DNA of 64,000 nucleotides from Neurospora intermedia (GCA_037102815.1 BTPP01000010.1:124001-188000); one strand, 5' to 3'; positions 10,400 through 22,392 are shown, numbered from the stretch's first letter. The notes: a model not told the origin generated them from the sequence alone. A program made the numbers and translations.

Positions 10400-10614
10400 C
10401 GGCACCATGGCGAGCGGTGTGTGGAGCTAGAAAAGTTTGGTGAGCCAAAGAGCGAGGCAAAGAACGTATAACTTGATACAGACAAATACCGATACCTCAC
10501 AAGAATGCATACTCCGCCCGCTAACGCGTTCAGTATCATATATCTGTCCCAGTCTTCACTTGTCATTCCTTCTCTCGTTGTGCCTCTTCTTGCAGGCAGG
10601 GAGATCATATCTAC

Positions 10615-11850
10615 CTAAACCTCCCTCCCCAAAAACTCATGAACCCTTTCCAAAGTCTCCCCAGCTGAATAACTCAGCGTCAAATCATGACCAGTCTCGC
10701 GAGGCGACCAAACTTTATATCTCCTCGCCCTCGGAAAAGTCTTCCCTGTCTCCCACAACCTTTTCACACAATCCTCCTCCGGCGGGTTGCACATAACGAA
10801 ATCCCTCTGTCCCGTTGCAACCAACACCGGACCCTCAAATTCTTCCGCACCCACGCCCCAATCCCCCAGACTTACCACCTCCCCTAGCGTGACCGCATCC
10901 GAGTATTCATAATCCGTCCTCGCTAATTCAGGGTCATATGACCTACCAGCAGCATCGGTGGCATTGTCGTAGAACCCCTTCTCCCGGCCTTCCAAAGTGG
11001 CGATGGTTAGATATTCTAGGTTGTGAAGATACTTGTCGGAGGGAAATCGATCAGGATAGACGCTAGGGGCGGACGCCCAAGGAGCGGAACGCACGTGCAA
11101 GGTGTTTTGACGGGAGCTGTAGCCTGTCAAGACCAAGGCGGAGGCGTCAAGGGGGTAGGAACGGGCGAGGGCAACAGAGAGGTAGGAGCCTAGGGAGTGC
11201 CCCACCAAGGCGATCTTGGAAAAGGTCCTTCCCAGTGGGTTGGTCTTGGAGGAGGTAGTATTCTTGGTGTTGGGCTGGGTCTTGATCACAGAGATAAGCT
11301 GGTGCAGAAGCTCCGTCTGTAACGGCATTTGCACATCATTCAACGGATCCAGACCGCGCGGGTCGTTCTCTCCGTGAGACAAACGGTCGAGGGCGAGGGT
11401 GTGGTAGCCTTGCGAAGGGCTGGTCGCGTAGGACTGCCAGTCGTAGGGATAACCAAAGCCGTAGCCGGACCACATGGTTTTGTTGTAGGTGGCGCCGTGG
11501 AGGAGGATTTGGAGAACGTCTTCATTCTTAGATGTGTGGGAAGGTCTGCAATAGACGGCCTTGAGGGTGAAGGTGCCGTTGACGGTATGACTTCCGTTTC
11601 GTACTACAGTGCCATCCCAGGCTTGGTTGATGGTGTTGAGGATTTCGGTCTCGTTGGAAGGGTCGGGAGGGAAAGCAAGGGAAATATGCGAGGCGGTCGC
11701 CGTGAGGGTGAAGGATAGAGGGGCACAAAGTGGGTTGTGAGAGCTGTGAGAGAGCTCATGAGCGGCGAAACTGTGGCCTCGTGTTGGGCTTATGAAGATG
11801 GGGAGGATAATCCCTAGGAGTGAGAGGTTTGGGGGTAACTTGGCAAGCAT
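10615..11850 (-). CDS. Secreted alpha/beta hydrolase (lipase/esterase-like)
   Basis: No intron. The frame is open from ATG 11937, but ATG 11850 is preferred because it puts a signal peptide first (MLAKLPPNLSLLGIILPIFI), giving 411 residues. Conserved alpha/beta-hydrolase parts are the oxyanion segment 'ILLHGATYNKTMW', the nucleophile elbow GHSLGS with Ser219, a late strand with 'VATGQRDF' (Asp350 candidate) and 'ETGHDLTL' with His388. Substrate cannot be told; these secreted fungal hydrolases are usually annotated only to fold level. Several N-glycosylation sequons support secretion. It reads toward the alpha-glucuronidase gene, so the two share a short 3' spacer, not a promoter. Confidence 0.88.
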   Translation of the reverse strand: MLAKLPPNLSLLGIILPIFISPTRGHSFAAHELSHSSHNPLCAPLSFTLTATASHISLAFPPDPSNETEILNTINQAWDGTVVRNGSHTVNGTFTLKAVYCRPSHTSKNEDVLQILLHGATYNKTMWSGYGFGYPYDWQSYATSPSQGYHTLALDRLSHGENDPRGLDPLNDVQMPLQTELLHQLISVIKTQPNTKNTTSSKTNPLGRTFSKIALVGHSLGSYLSVALARSYPLDASALVLTGYSSRQNTLHVRSAPWASAPSVYPDRFPSDKYLHNLEYLTIATLEGREKGFYDNATDAAGRSYDPELARTDYEYSDAVTLGEVVSLGDWGVGAEEFEGPVLVATGQRDFVMCNPPEEDCVKRLWETGKTFPRARRYKVWSPRETGHDLTLSYSAGETLERVHEFLGREV

Positions 11851-12450
11851 TCTCGTGGGAGTGACACTGAGGAAACTGATGGTAGTCTGGAAGTTCTGGG
11901 AGGGGAACAGATGTTTGCAGTAACGTCCTGGAGTCATGCTTCACGGCACCATTTATTAAATTTGTGATCGGACGTTTCTACCCAAGTCCATCCCATGCAG
12001 ATACAGGTGTTGCCCTATTACGGTATCGACCGACTGATGTCGTGATATGGCACATGGACCTTGAAGGCAGCCACATGGGTTGACTTTGTAAGCACGATTT
12101 GAAATCGAGCAAGTGTATGGATCGAAAACGCTACTCTACTGGTAAGCTTACAAGTTGACCTTTACAATGAGTCCAAACAGACAAGTCAAATTGAAGGATT
12201 ATGAGGTCCGAGGTGGCTTTGGAGGAATCATGATCATGTGTGATCAATCCTTTGAATCCGGAACAGAAAGATTTGTCAGCGATAATCTTGCAAGCGATTT
12301 ACCGGAGGTCAACTGGTTATACATCAGTGATTACTGGCGACAGCTTAGAACGTATCATCGTGGAAATCAGCTACAGAGATCAAGTACTCGTAGCTTCTTA
12401 TGGAAAAGAACATAGATAGAAGGTGTGCAGCCAACAGTCATCAAATCGGA
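11851..12450. other. Intergenic region upstream of the alpha/beta hydrolase
   Basis: Presumptive promoter of the leftward hydrolase and upstream flank of the tRNA. A short plus-strand frame at 12155-12415 (86 residues) has no recognisable features. Confidence 0.5.
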
Positions 12451-12546
12451 GCCCGATTAGCTCAGCTGGTTAGAGCGTCGTACTAATATCAGTCTTCTGA
12501 TATCAAGTCCATGCGAAGGTCAACAGTTCAATCCTGTTATTGGGCA
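12451..12546 (+). tRNA. tRNA-Ile (anticodon AAU) with 22-base intron
   Basis: The acceptor stem GCCCGAT pairs with ATTGGGC (one G-U pair), followed by discriminator A. The D-arm is GCTC/GAGC. The anticodon stem TCGTA pairs with TGCGA around loop CTAATAA. The anticodon AAT is followed by one base and then a 22-base intron (TCAGTCTTCTGATATCAAGT + CC) before the 3' half. The T-arm is AACAG TTCAATC CTGTT. The intron sits at the canonical 37/38 position. A T-rich run directly downstream (TTTCTTTTT) can end Pol III transcription. Confidence 0.95.
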
Positions 12547-13337
12547 TTTCTTTTTCTCTTTTTGCCTTTAGTTTCAATCACTCCAATTATCGTTTTCAAC
12601 CTCTTCTTCCCTTTTGTTTTGCTTCTTTTCCTCTACTTCTTCTTGTGATTTTATTTACTTCTGGGGGCCTCCTGTTTTTTCGAGGCTTGTGTGACTGCTG
12701 GGGTTGCCCACACCAGGTGTCATGTAGATGATTGACCGTGGTTATCATACATGCCAGCATTTGCAAGATGTACCCAAGTTCTACTACAATACAACAAGTG
12801 CCACACAAGTGTGCTGACAAATCGATTGTTGTTCAACATGCTCACAAGTTGAGATTTCCATCAATGTCACAAACGAGATGCGCGATTTGATTGGTTCCCC
12901 TTTTTGTATTTCTTCCAGACTTTTGAGGCAGACCTTGCTTTCATTCATGTTTTGGTCCAGGGTACATCCAGCTTTGCGATTGAATTAAATCACATGTGAA
13001 CATTTTACACGAACTAATCTCGAGGATCCCCCGGAGCATGGAAGAACATCCAAGGTATTGTGAGAGGCACATGAAGGTCGGCGCCCGTCTACCATAGGAA
13101 GCTGTGCTACAGACCGCAGGGGAATCGAGCCTGGGGCTTTTTTTTTTGTTGGTGTTGGCAGATACACGCCTCGGTTGGCGCGGGAACGGATAGGGGCAGG
13201 CATTAGTTCGAGTGGCTGATCTCCTTACTGGGTAGTATAGGTTGGTAAAGCCCATCGACAGATGTGGCGTCGGTATGCTGACACAAGCGGGGTGGAAGGC
13301 GTCAAAAGCTCGTCGACAAGCTGTTCCACTTGGAAAC
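12547..13337. other. Intergenic region after tRNA-Ile
   Basis: Starts with the T-rich tRNA terminator and a pyrimidine-rich stretch, then mixed sequence forming the 3' flank of the leftward acidic-protein gene. A run of ten T lies near 13139. No gene is supported. Confidence 0.5.
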
Positions 13338-14544
13338 TCAGAACGTGGTCTGTAGTTTGGGATAGTCATTGGCGTTGACCTCCAAGTCCGCAAAGACCCG
13401 ACCAGAGTCATCATCGCTTAGACCCTTAAGCCTCTGTAAATCCTCCTCCTCAAGCTTCTCCAACTCCTCGGCTGGTTCTTCCTTGTTTTCTTTCTCATCG
13501 GCCTTTTGCGGCTCCAGAGCCTTTTCGACACCGGACGATTCGCCAATGAGAAGGAACTGAGTATTCACTATGTCGAGGTGCTTGGGCTGTGTGGGCATCC
13601 ACCGACGAGATCGGAACTCTTTGAGGACCCTGTACAGAAATGGTGATTAGTCTTTGCTGGTAGCCATGGGTTCGTGATATGGCATGGTGAACTCACTCCT
13701 CAGGATACTCTGGACCTTTTGGTAAACGCGCATTGGGTGGGGCAGGATACTGTGGATTTTTGGTACTGATTATGAAGCTGCCTTTCTGTTTCAACCCAAG
13801 CTCCTTCTGGACCTCCCCGAGCTCCTCGGGCACAGTGAGAATGTACGCGAGGTGGCTCTCGGACCCAGTGCTGGTGATGGCATACACACCCTCGGCCACA
13901 GGCGTTGCGGCGGGGGAGTGTCTGGTACCCGCTGTCTTGGTCTCATAGTCATTGGACGCCAAAAATTCATCCTTGAGCTGCTGAAACGAGGCGCTAGTCT
14001 TCTCAACGAACGCGATCCACCTGTCCCTGCCAGACTGGGGGAGCACCTTCTTCGGGATGGCGCACAAGCGGCTGTTGCCAGCATCACCGATAGGACCGCT
14101 TCCAAGCTTGGCATCCCTCTCGATAGGGCGGAGGATGATGTAGCTCCTCGCAATCTCATCTACGGCAGAAGGCTCATCAATGCCGACACGGCCACGGATG
14201 AAAAAGTAGATGATACCCTTCTCGAGAATACTGGACGGCACAGCTTCGGGAGCGTCTCGACCGTGTGGCTCAACAGCACTCTTCTTGTCTCGGTCATCCT
14301 TCTCCTCTTCCTGACACTCGGTGTTCTCGGCTTCGACGCCAGCACTCCTGGTCTCTTCAGTTTCTTTCTTGGTCGAATGGCCATCCGCGATCTCCGTTTT
14401 GTTCCGCTTGGCCTTGGGCGATTCGCTGGCGCCTTCTGGATCAGGGTCGGCCTTGTGTTTGGAGCCGGGCTCAGCCTCTGAGGCAGGAGGTGCTGCATCA
14501 GGAGCCTTCTCCTTCTTGGAAGCCTCTCTTGTACTGGGCGCCAT
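13338..14544 (-). CDS. Conserved fungal acidic protein, probably nuclear (function unknown)
   Basis: Two exons, 14544-13697 and 13629-13338, joined in phase 2 by a 67-base intron (GTGAGT...TACAG), give 379 residues. Residues 1-110 are Lys/Glu-rich and disordered, with a basic cluster (SPKAKRNK) that could act as a nuclear signal. The middle, from about 110, is folded-looking: 'GIIYFFIRGRVGIDEPSAVD', 'SYIILRPI', 'LCAIPKKVLPQSGRDRW', 'YAITSTGSESHLAYILTVPE'. The join restores 'YPEEVLKEFRSRRWMPTQP', and the C-terminus is again acidic with an EELEKLEEEDLQRLKGL helix. Homologues in other moulds are, as I recall, often labelled 'BTB domain transcription factor', but I see no clear BTB fold here, so that name is not endorsed. 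Confidence 0.82.
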
Positions 14545-15230
14545 GTTGACAGGGGTGGGTTGACCAGAAAGTTTTCAGTAAATCGAAGAAGGTTGAGGGA
14601 AGGAAGCTAGATCACGCGACGAGATAAGACTGCAGGTGGGAGACAGTGACTTTGAAGAGACATTGAAGGTCCCGACCTTTCATTGAACTGTCAATGGGGG
14701 TAAACAGCCTGGAGGAATGATGTCATGATGGCTGCCAGCACGGTGTCGATACGCTGAATGGAGAACTGCTTCGTTGCTTCTCTACTGCGTACGCACTAGC
14801 TAGAGGTATGTAGTGTAAGAACTACTTAGGTAGAGGTACCTTACGTCTAGAATGTGATTTGACGGTCAGTTGGGGACCTTGACGGATAGAGGAACGTGCG
14901 TAAGGCATGACCCACTTCTCCGTTAATGATAGGTCGGGTATTTCCTCTACATATTCATTTGTTCCCCCGCAATCGGCGACCGTACTCTCAGAGTGCACTC
15001 ACGCACCATTACTGAAGTATTGACCGTGTCAACAACAACAACGGCAAGTCGCGAACACAACGAACCGGCTGCTTTCATCCTTGTGTACCATACTTCTCGG
15101 CGGCAAGGAACAAAATTCGAAAGGACGAATGCACTGTATTTTCGTACCGTATGCTCCCGCTCCGATGACTGCCTGGTCGATGCTACTAGTATGAAAACCA
15201 GGAAACTTGTAATGAAATCTATAGTACGCT

Positions 15231-15269
<39 letters not shown>

Positions 15270-15577
15270 ACCTCGCCGCGACCTCCTTCCTCTTTCGACC
15301 AGTCTATCTGGCATTATCTGCTTCCTTCCACTGACTTTTCGCCTTTTTGACATGGTAAAGATTGCTCTACAGATGGAAAGCTTCCTAACTCTCGGCTGCT
15401 GTTCTCCTTCTTTCGCGGTCCTCCGCTCTTTTTGAATGCCTTCTCCCGTCTACCTCTACGCGTCCAATGCAACCGAATCCTTTCCGTTCGAGCCTTGCCC
15501 ATGGATGCCAACAAAGTAGAGGTACTTATGCTTCCACTCATTCGCTTTTGTTTGTACGAACTTCGACTCCGCGCTAA
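14545..15577. other. Intergenic region with a long poly-C tract
   Basis: Holds the promoter of the acidic-protein gene on the left and the 3' flank of the amidoligase gene on the right, with AGGTAGAGGTACC-type repeats at 14825-14845 and an unbroken C tract at 15235-15269. Overlapping open frames across the C tract encode only poly-Pro or poly-Gly and are rejected. Confidence 0.55.
15235..15269. repeat. Homopolymer of 35 C
   Basis: 35 consecutive C on the plus strand (G on the minus strand), in the spacer downstream of the amidoligase gene. Long G/C homopolymers can fold as G-quadruplex or i-motif and are error-prone in sequencing, so the exact length is provisional. Confidence 0.9.
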
Positions 15578-16960
15578 TCAGACGTCGTTCTCTAGTGTCA
15601 CCTTCGCTTCTAGATCTCGATAAAGATCTCGTGGAACACCCAGGTCATCCATCATCTCTCGAAACTCCCGACCGCATCTCTGCCCCTGCGTCTCCGAATT
15701 GGTCTCCCGCCGAGCTCCAACTGACCATGACCGGGCGTGTTGGTGTCGTATCAACCGATCCAACACCATGAGGTACCGACCGTCTGACCTCAAGACCGCC
15801 ACCTCAGCCAAGGTATTGCAGATGGACAGCCAGCCCAGTATGTAATTGATGCTGGTTGTTCCTTCCATCATGCGGAACTCCATGGTCCGAGGGTTGTTCC
15901 GTGCCCGTTCGTCCTCCAGACCGAAGGCGCTAAAGTTGAACCCGAGTCGTCGATAGGGCTTCTTTTCACCCGACAACAACCGTCCCAGCTCCATATGCGA
16001 TCCTACTTTCCACAGCTCCTCGATGGCCTTTCGGTCCTTGGTCTGCATTTCCGGATGGGTTTTGAGCACTTCGGCCACCTGCCAGTCTTCGACCAGCACC
16101 CCGTCTTGGCAAGTCGCCGACCCATGCTCTTGGAGTACGAGTTCTTGAGCCCTCGAAGCCAGGCGACTGTACTTTCGTGTCTCGAATCCCCACGTATACA
16201 CATTGTGATAGTTGGGCGACCTTGGATTTCTGATACTTCGCAACTGCTCTTCGCCCATCCACAGCAGCGTCCCTAGTCTTTTTAAAGTGGCCAGACTGAA
16301 GGGCTGTCCGTCTGTGCGTCCGATGTGGACGTGCACTTCGCAAGTGTAGTTTGCGACCAGACGGTGGCCCGAAAAGAGCGAGCGCAATACTGCCTCGATC
16401 CGACGCTTGGTCTCGACATCCTTGGCTGGCAGTGATGGCGAGCTTACTTCGACAGACAGCCACACATAGCCCTCTAGATTGGCTTGCTCTGGTGTGGGTT
16501 CGGCCGAGTTGGCTTTCTTCACGATCCAGTGCGACTTCCAGAATGCCCGCTCATGGCTTGCATCTTTTGTGATTCGAGAGATGGTTGTCGACTTCTCCCC
16601 CGCTTGGCTTATCGATTTGGCGATGGATTCATAAATCTTTTCCCGCCGAGTGGCTTCGCTGTCTTTCAACTGTGTCATGCTGACCTCTCTGTGGTCTTCG
16701 GGTTGTGGATCTTCTTCACCCTGGACAAGGAGAGGGAGCAAGAACTTTAGTTCTACCCCAAATGATAGGTCATGGACTGTATCAAGCGGTGGATTTGCCT
16801 CCGTCAGCGAGTGTTTGATGACATGCTTCGGTGATTCAATAGCAAGCCTTTGTGGATCCACGTGGTCGCTGGAATTGGGTATTGCAATCATCATCCTCCT
16901 ATCTACAACCCAGTACCCAGAGCTAGACAGCATGTCCGGCTCTTGTATGTACGGAGCCAT
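15578..16960 (-). CDS. Putative amidoligase enzyme
   Basis: A single 460-residue frame with the motif series of the amidoligase family of the ATP-grasp/COOH-NH2 ligase type: 'FGVELKF' (67-73), 'SVEVSSP' (169-175), 'CEVHVHIG' (207-214), 'FNFSAF' (341-346) and 'TMEFRMMEGTTS' (359-370). The acidic residues in FGVEL, SVEVSSP and EFR and the two His of HVH are the likely ATP-metal and substrate ligands in this family. The reaction would join a carboxyl to an amine, but the substrates of fungal members are unknown. No signal peptide or membrane segment is seen, so it should be cytosolic. No partner gene such as a glutamine-amidotransferase or peptidase lies next to it, unlike bacterial amidoligase operons. 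Confidence 0.85.
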   Translation of the reverse strand: MAPYIQEPDMLSSSGYWVVDRRMMIAIPNSSDHVDPQRLAIESPKHVIKHSLTEANPPLDTVHDLSFGVELKFLLPLLVQGEEDPQPEDHREVSMTQLKDSEATRREKIYESIAKSISQAGEKSTTISRITKDASHERAFWKSHWIVKKANSAEPTPEQANLEGYVWLSVEVSSPSLPAKDVETKRRIEAVLRSLFSGHRLVANYTCEVHVHIGRTDGQPFSLATLKRLGTLLWMGEEQLRSIRNPRSPNYHNVYTWGFETRKYSRLASRAQELVLQEHGSATCQDGVLVEDWQVAEVLKTHPEMQTKDRKAIEELWKVGSHMELGRLLSGEKKPYRRLGFNFSAFGLEDERARNNPRTMEFRMMEGTTSINYILGWLSICNTLAEVAVLRSDGRYLMVLDRLIRHQHARSWSVGARRETNSETQGQRCGREFREMMDDLGVPRDLYRDLEAKVTLENDV

Positions 16961-19900
16961 GTTGGCGGTGGGGGAAGTGGCCCGGAGAAACGCAAGGAGG
17001 TATTAAAGATCCCAGGACGGGGAGGAGGAAGGTCGAGCTCCTTAGTCAAGGCTCTTTGCTGATGGTGGTCGATTCGTTTGCCAAGCACGGTGAGGGCACC
17101 ATCCAACTTATCTTCCTCGCGGACCTAGCAGTCCAGTCTTAGTGGAACTTCAAGTAGTCCGATGTTGTGTCGTCCCTTAGGGAGGTGTCACGGGCCGGAT
17201 GCACTGCGCTTCCTGGCTGAACAGCTGAGTCTCACGTTTACGTTGATATGGAGGATGCCCCGATTCTAGACTCGGATGCGTTAGCCGTGACCTTGGCAAA
17301 CAAAGTTACAGTGCCAAACTAGGAGGTTCTGTTACCTCTGAACCACCTCTCAACCCTTAACTGGAATGGCTTTGGACTAAAGACGGAAACCACGACAGGT
17401 CTGCTTCGATGAATCGGGCGCGGTACTTCTCAACCGTTAGCAAAGAGTCCCAAACTGTGCGAAGGATACGGACCCTAGACACCGTACGGACTGTGCATAC
17501 TCATCAGCGTTTGGATTTGACCCCCCAAAAAAGCCGGCTACAGAGTCACATCAACTTATGGGCTGGTATTTCCTGATGCAGTCGATAGTATGTCCGATCC
17601 GGGAGAGAGCTATGAGGAAACCCTGGGCGTTCTGGGATGAAGGGACATGGAATCTCAATGACATCGACGGGACATTCAGGTGACGCCTGGAGTTTCCAAC
17701 CAGCCGTTGTTATATCTGCCAGCGCCCTAGTCTACGAGACCAATATCAGAGAGCCCTTGCCAGCGCCTGCTCAGTTGACACCTCCACAAAAGGACAACAA
17801 ATTGCAACAACGAATGCATATCAACCCTGACCCATACGGCCAGCCATTATCCATATCACTTGGGGGTCCAACGCCGCTCCTACGCTAGACTCCATCAAGA
17901 TTCGTTGTTGGCTCGGTAGGTGCCAGATTGGCACACCTGGACAAGATGCTAGGTCGCAGTACTGGGCTTAATAGCAAATAAAGCGTTCCCAGGGGAAGAT
18001 CAAATCAGTACCACCATGCATGCCACCCTATACCACCCCCGCCCGCATAGCTGCTACATCACTCGAATCCCCAGTCGGTCTCCAATCACATCCTTGATCT
18101 TATCACGCCTGGTGATCATCCCACACTGAGGCCAGAGCACTGCCGGCGGTTGTGGCTTCAACTTCTCTTCGATCGCATCATGCCTTATGATGCCAAGATT
18201 ACCTTGACGGGATTCTAGCCCTTCGGCACTTTCTTTTTTCACCTTTGCTCCACACACTACACGCGGGGGTCCCGGGGGATTACTCACCGCAGGTATTACG
18301 CTCAGTCCCAGTAAGTATGATTACCTCGAAACAACCTTGCCTGTCATTCCACCACTTGTCGACATTTGACAGGCATTCATACGTCGTCAGCGTCCTATGC
18401 TTACAAAAATTCCTCCTGGTATCAGCCTTGCCAGCCATTACATCTCTCATTTCCTGAACTTGTTTTGTGTTGCTGCTTTGATCGTTTGTGGCCCGCCAAT
18501 GCGTGTGCTCGCATGGGGATTACCACCCTCTCGGGCCTGGCTCCTGACTAAAGAGAGGACGTGTTGGGGAAACCATGACCCAATTGGCAAAAAGATCTTA
18601 CGCCACGCAGGTGTCGTCGGTCATCACAACCAACTACTGCCGGATGACATACATACAGATCTACAAGGGTACTGTACTAGTACCGAAGCTGATCATCAGG
18701 GTACTGAATCAAGTAATCAATTTGCGACACACAAGATCTCGTCAGACATGATCTCAGCTGATCGACTTGTCCCCCGTCTTCATATTCTACCTGGACTGGT
18801 CGATTCAGGGCCATTCAAAACAGCACAAATACCAGGCCAGTGACGCAGGATATCAAGTCAGAGCATATCAAATCAGGTCCAGCCTGTACTCGTAAGTAGA
18901 CAAGCCAGTCTTCTCACAGGAACCCTCCAAAGAACCATCACTCGACTCACTTGTTTTGTTGTTGCTTTGAAGTGTGCTCTCTATTTTATGTATATCGACC
19001 TAACCAAAGATGCAACCACAGATTCGGGCTTCGTCGAGATACGGTTGAGTTACACTTCGTAAAGTCCGGGTCCAGACCGTAAGCAAACACAGAGGATTCT
19101 GTTTCCGTTTGGGTCCTTGGAAAAATACACACATTTCTCTCCGATCCTATTATGAGAGAATATCGGAATGGTCAGATAGAGGACCTACCCACCCGGTTAC
19201 TGAGTACCCAAACAGCATATCAGTCTGGTGTTGTGTAACGGACCATAAGCCGTTGTTACATGTGCTCAAGTTACACAACATGTGAGTATTCTACCTTTGG
19301 GCTGAGGAGGCATATTGACGTTTCACAGAAGACTTCTATCCATTTTGCTTGGGCACCTATATTCGAGATGCGTACGCGCATTGTATGCTGCGAGTTCCTG
19401 CAAAGGGTTGACACGCTGCAGCACCGCAGCATTGCAGGCAGGCATGACCCAGCTCGTCCGCCTGTAATGAGACGTAGGCGGCTGGAGCGTCGGCGGTGGA
19501 AAAAAAGAATTATCAATAATTCGTCGGGCGGAGTACGAGGACATTGCTTGGGCCAACAAGGTGTTGCTACTCTTTCGTCATCTCATGGTTTGACATTGAA
19601 GTGTTGGCTTGGATCTGTGATGACTATGTCAGATTTTAGAACGAGGAGAGACAGATGAAACCAACACCGAGCCAGTGGCTTGAGATGTTTCGCAAAATGA
19701 TGAGAAATGGGCCGGTTAGATCGAATAATATCTGCCGAATGTTTCGAAGTCCTGTCTCTTGCTGTCGGGTAGTATCTTGTCGTCCATTCACATACTTGCG
19801 CTCATAAAACAATTTGTCAACACTTTCCTGACTCGACAGGTAAGAAAGAGAAAATTCGGATTTGATCTTCTTGGCTTACGGTCAACATCCAGTTGATGCC

Positions 19901-21100
19901 AACTTCCAGGCAGAAATTCACATTCGGATGCTGGACCGAATTCGACCATTTCTGTCTTGTGAGCCTGAACTAGTCCCATAAGAAGTCATGAGACGAGACA
20001 ATGAGGTAGGTAGAAAGAAGGAGTAAGCGTTTCAGATATTGCCGCCCTATGGTGTCTTTTCTGCATCATACCTGATATCCTTGGCAGAAGGTTTGTCAAG
20101 CTATTTACCATCCATACCTTGATTGAGGCGCACAACGCCGCAGTGTCTATCGCGTTGTCAGATACAGAGACACCATTGCCTGACAGAAGAAACTTTTTTG
20201 CATACAAGGAAAGAGAGGGCCGAACGAAGACGAAGAACACGGATCGATGAAAGAGTAACAAAGCTAACAAAAAACACGGGAGAGATGGAGCTGAATAGAG
20301 CATCCAGAATGTGAGAGAAACTGGTTGACCAAACGAAGCCTAGCTAGCCAGCTAATCATGCAATAAGCCGAGCAGAACGCGTAAAGAATCGATCTAATAA
20401 AGTCGATTCTATAAGAGAGGGAAGTATTCATAAAAGTGAACAATTCTCCAGCCCGCCTGTTGACTCTGATTCACATTCATACTTCACTCCCCATACCCAA
20501 CACCAACAGGGACACTCAACATCCAACATTCTGGATGACTCTTCAAAACGCCACGGAATTACTTGGCAAATTATGCAGTTGCGTATTAGGTCAAATCCAT
20601 TATCTTCAACCCCATTACCGTTCATTGCCAAGGGGGGATTGACGGGATGGGCATATTACAGGGTAGCATGTTATATATATGTATACATAAGCATATACAC
20701 GACGACAACGGTCCATTAGCGGTGTCCCCGCCACTCACAATAATGAACCATTGGCATCACATTACATTCACTTCAGATCTTATTTGAAAGTACCATGGCC
20801 CATACGTGAAGCTGCCAAGACGTACGATCACAACTTCATGTCATCCATATTCACATCTTGCTAACAAACATAGTCTGGCAGAGTAGTAGGTACCGGACAA
20901 TGAGACTCTTGAAATATCCCAGATCTTATTGACAGCTCTTCATAGTAAGTTAGTGTCGTCGCCCATATGAGTAGGTATTCGGGCTTCCTTGTGGCTGTGT
21001 TACCTGATAGATCACTTACATACATCTACTACTACTACTATGTTTGACCACTACTTCAACCACAACTATCATCGCGACTATTGCTCCAGATTTCCTATCT

Positions 21101-21106
<6 letters not shown>
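16961..21106. other. Long gene-poor region, part 1
   Basis: About 4 kb without a supported gene. Open frames are short, overlap on both strands and lack domains (for example plus 18397-18843 and plus 19260-19658). It begins with the amidoligase promoter; the remainder could be decayed repeat DNA, but no terminal repeats were found by eye. Confidence 0.45.
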
Positions 21107-21135
<29 letters not shown>

Positions 21136-21158
21136 TCTCTCTCTCTCTCTCTCTCTCT
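21107..21158. repeat. Compound microsatellite (CA)13(CT)13
   Basis: Thirteen CA units pass directly into thirteen CT units. Short Thr/His or Leu/Ser frames across it are artefacts of the repeat. Confidence 0.95.
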
Positions 21159-22392
21159 ACTCCAACTACCTTCGGGCTGATCTAGTAAAATCGATCCGTA
21201 GAGTGGGTTTCTGTCTGACATTGAATATCAAATGGCTCCTGTTCAATCTCTGAAATGTGAAATCACGATTACGGTTACATTCACGGTTTACGAGTCATGG
21301 TCACGATCTCTCAGTCTCACGACCGTAATGACAGTAGGTAGGTAGCTGTCATGATCACTGACGGTCACGGCTACAGACCTTCCTACCCACCAATTATTAC
21401 AAAACAAGCACTCCTCTTTATCTTGTCGCCGCGGACATATCTTTGGTAACACGTGGAATGACAACTGGGAGTTGGGATACTCCAATGTTATTTCCAGACT
21501 TCCAATCTCTTCGGAGGCTGATAACCCGTTACGGTGAACTGGAAGGACTGGCCGTCGGAGGCCTCAACTGTTTCGGGCCATGTTTCCTCAAATACTTAAC
21601 ATGTCATATTTTCTCAACAATACTCCCTTCGCCTAAGTGGTAGGCGGGAGGAAGAAGGTGGGGGGGCTTTTACCTCGGACGGACCGACCTAAAGAAGCCT
21701 ACCGACCGACTGGTTATCCAACGTTAAAGTGTACGTGGATTTGTGTATGTTATATATGAAACTCAACGTCTAATGCGCTGGTGGTGACTAATACGCCAAC
21801 ATATTCATGAGAGATTACCCACCCAGGCGGCAAGAAGAATCGAAGAGCGAAGGGCTGTATGATCTATGTCGAAGAATAATAGAGCAGCTGGCATAGAGGG
21901 CTAATGGTAATGCAAGGCCACGCAATCCAAGGCAGTCCTAACCATTCAAGTCCAGCAAAGTAAGCCCTAGCAGCAATATCTTGTCACCCATCTCCACGAA
22001 AAATATATCGCGATCGAGTATGGAAAAAGAAATAGAAAAAAAAAAGAGGCTCCCCGAAGGGCCTCCATCGACCAAGCCAAGAGATATCAGGCCATATAAT
22101 GAACACAATATCCTTTGCATTGCTGTACGAACGCCATATTAACGCTTGTGAAACAGAAATTCGTGAATCCTTTTTCATGTCCGCATCGCAAGATCTATCG
22201 ATCCTACCCTTCGTCATCATTCCACCATATACATGCCAAAGCCTTTCTAGCTTTACTGTCCTCGAAACAGCAGCACACCCGTTATACCATGATGGTCAAA
22301 CCGATATTAACATGTTGGTATCCCAAACCACGTCAGAGACAAGGTCACGGTCGCAATGCGCAGCATTGGCGCCAGAAATTCCGTCTTGTTGC
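21159..22392. other. Gene-poor region, part 2, 3' of the GH17 gene
   Basis: Mixed sequence with a GTAGGTAGGTAG stretch near 21334 and a run of A near 22040. The minus-strand part next to 22392 is the trailer of the GH17 gene. No gene is supported. Confidence 0.45.
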
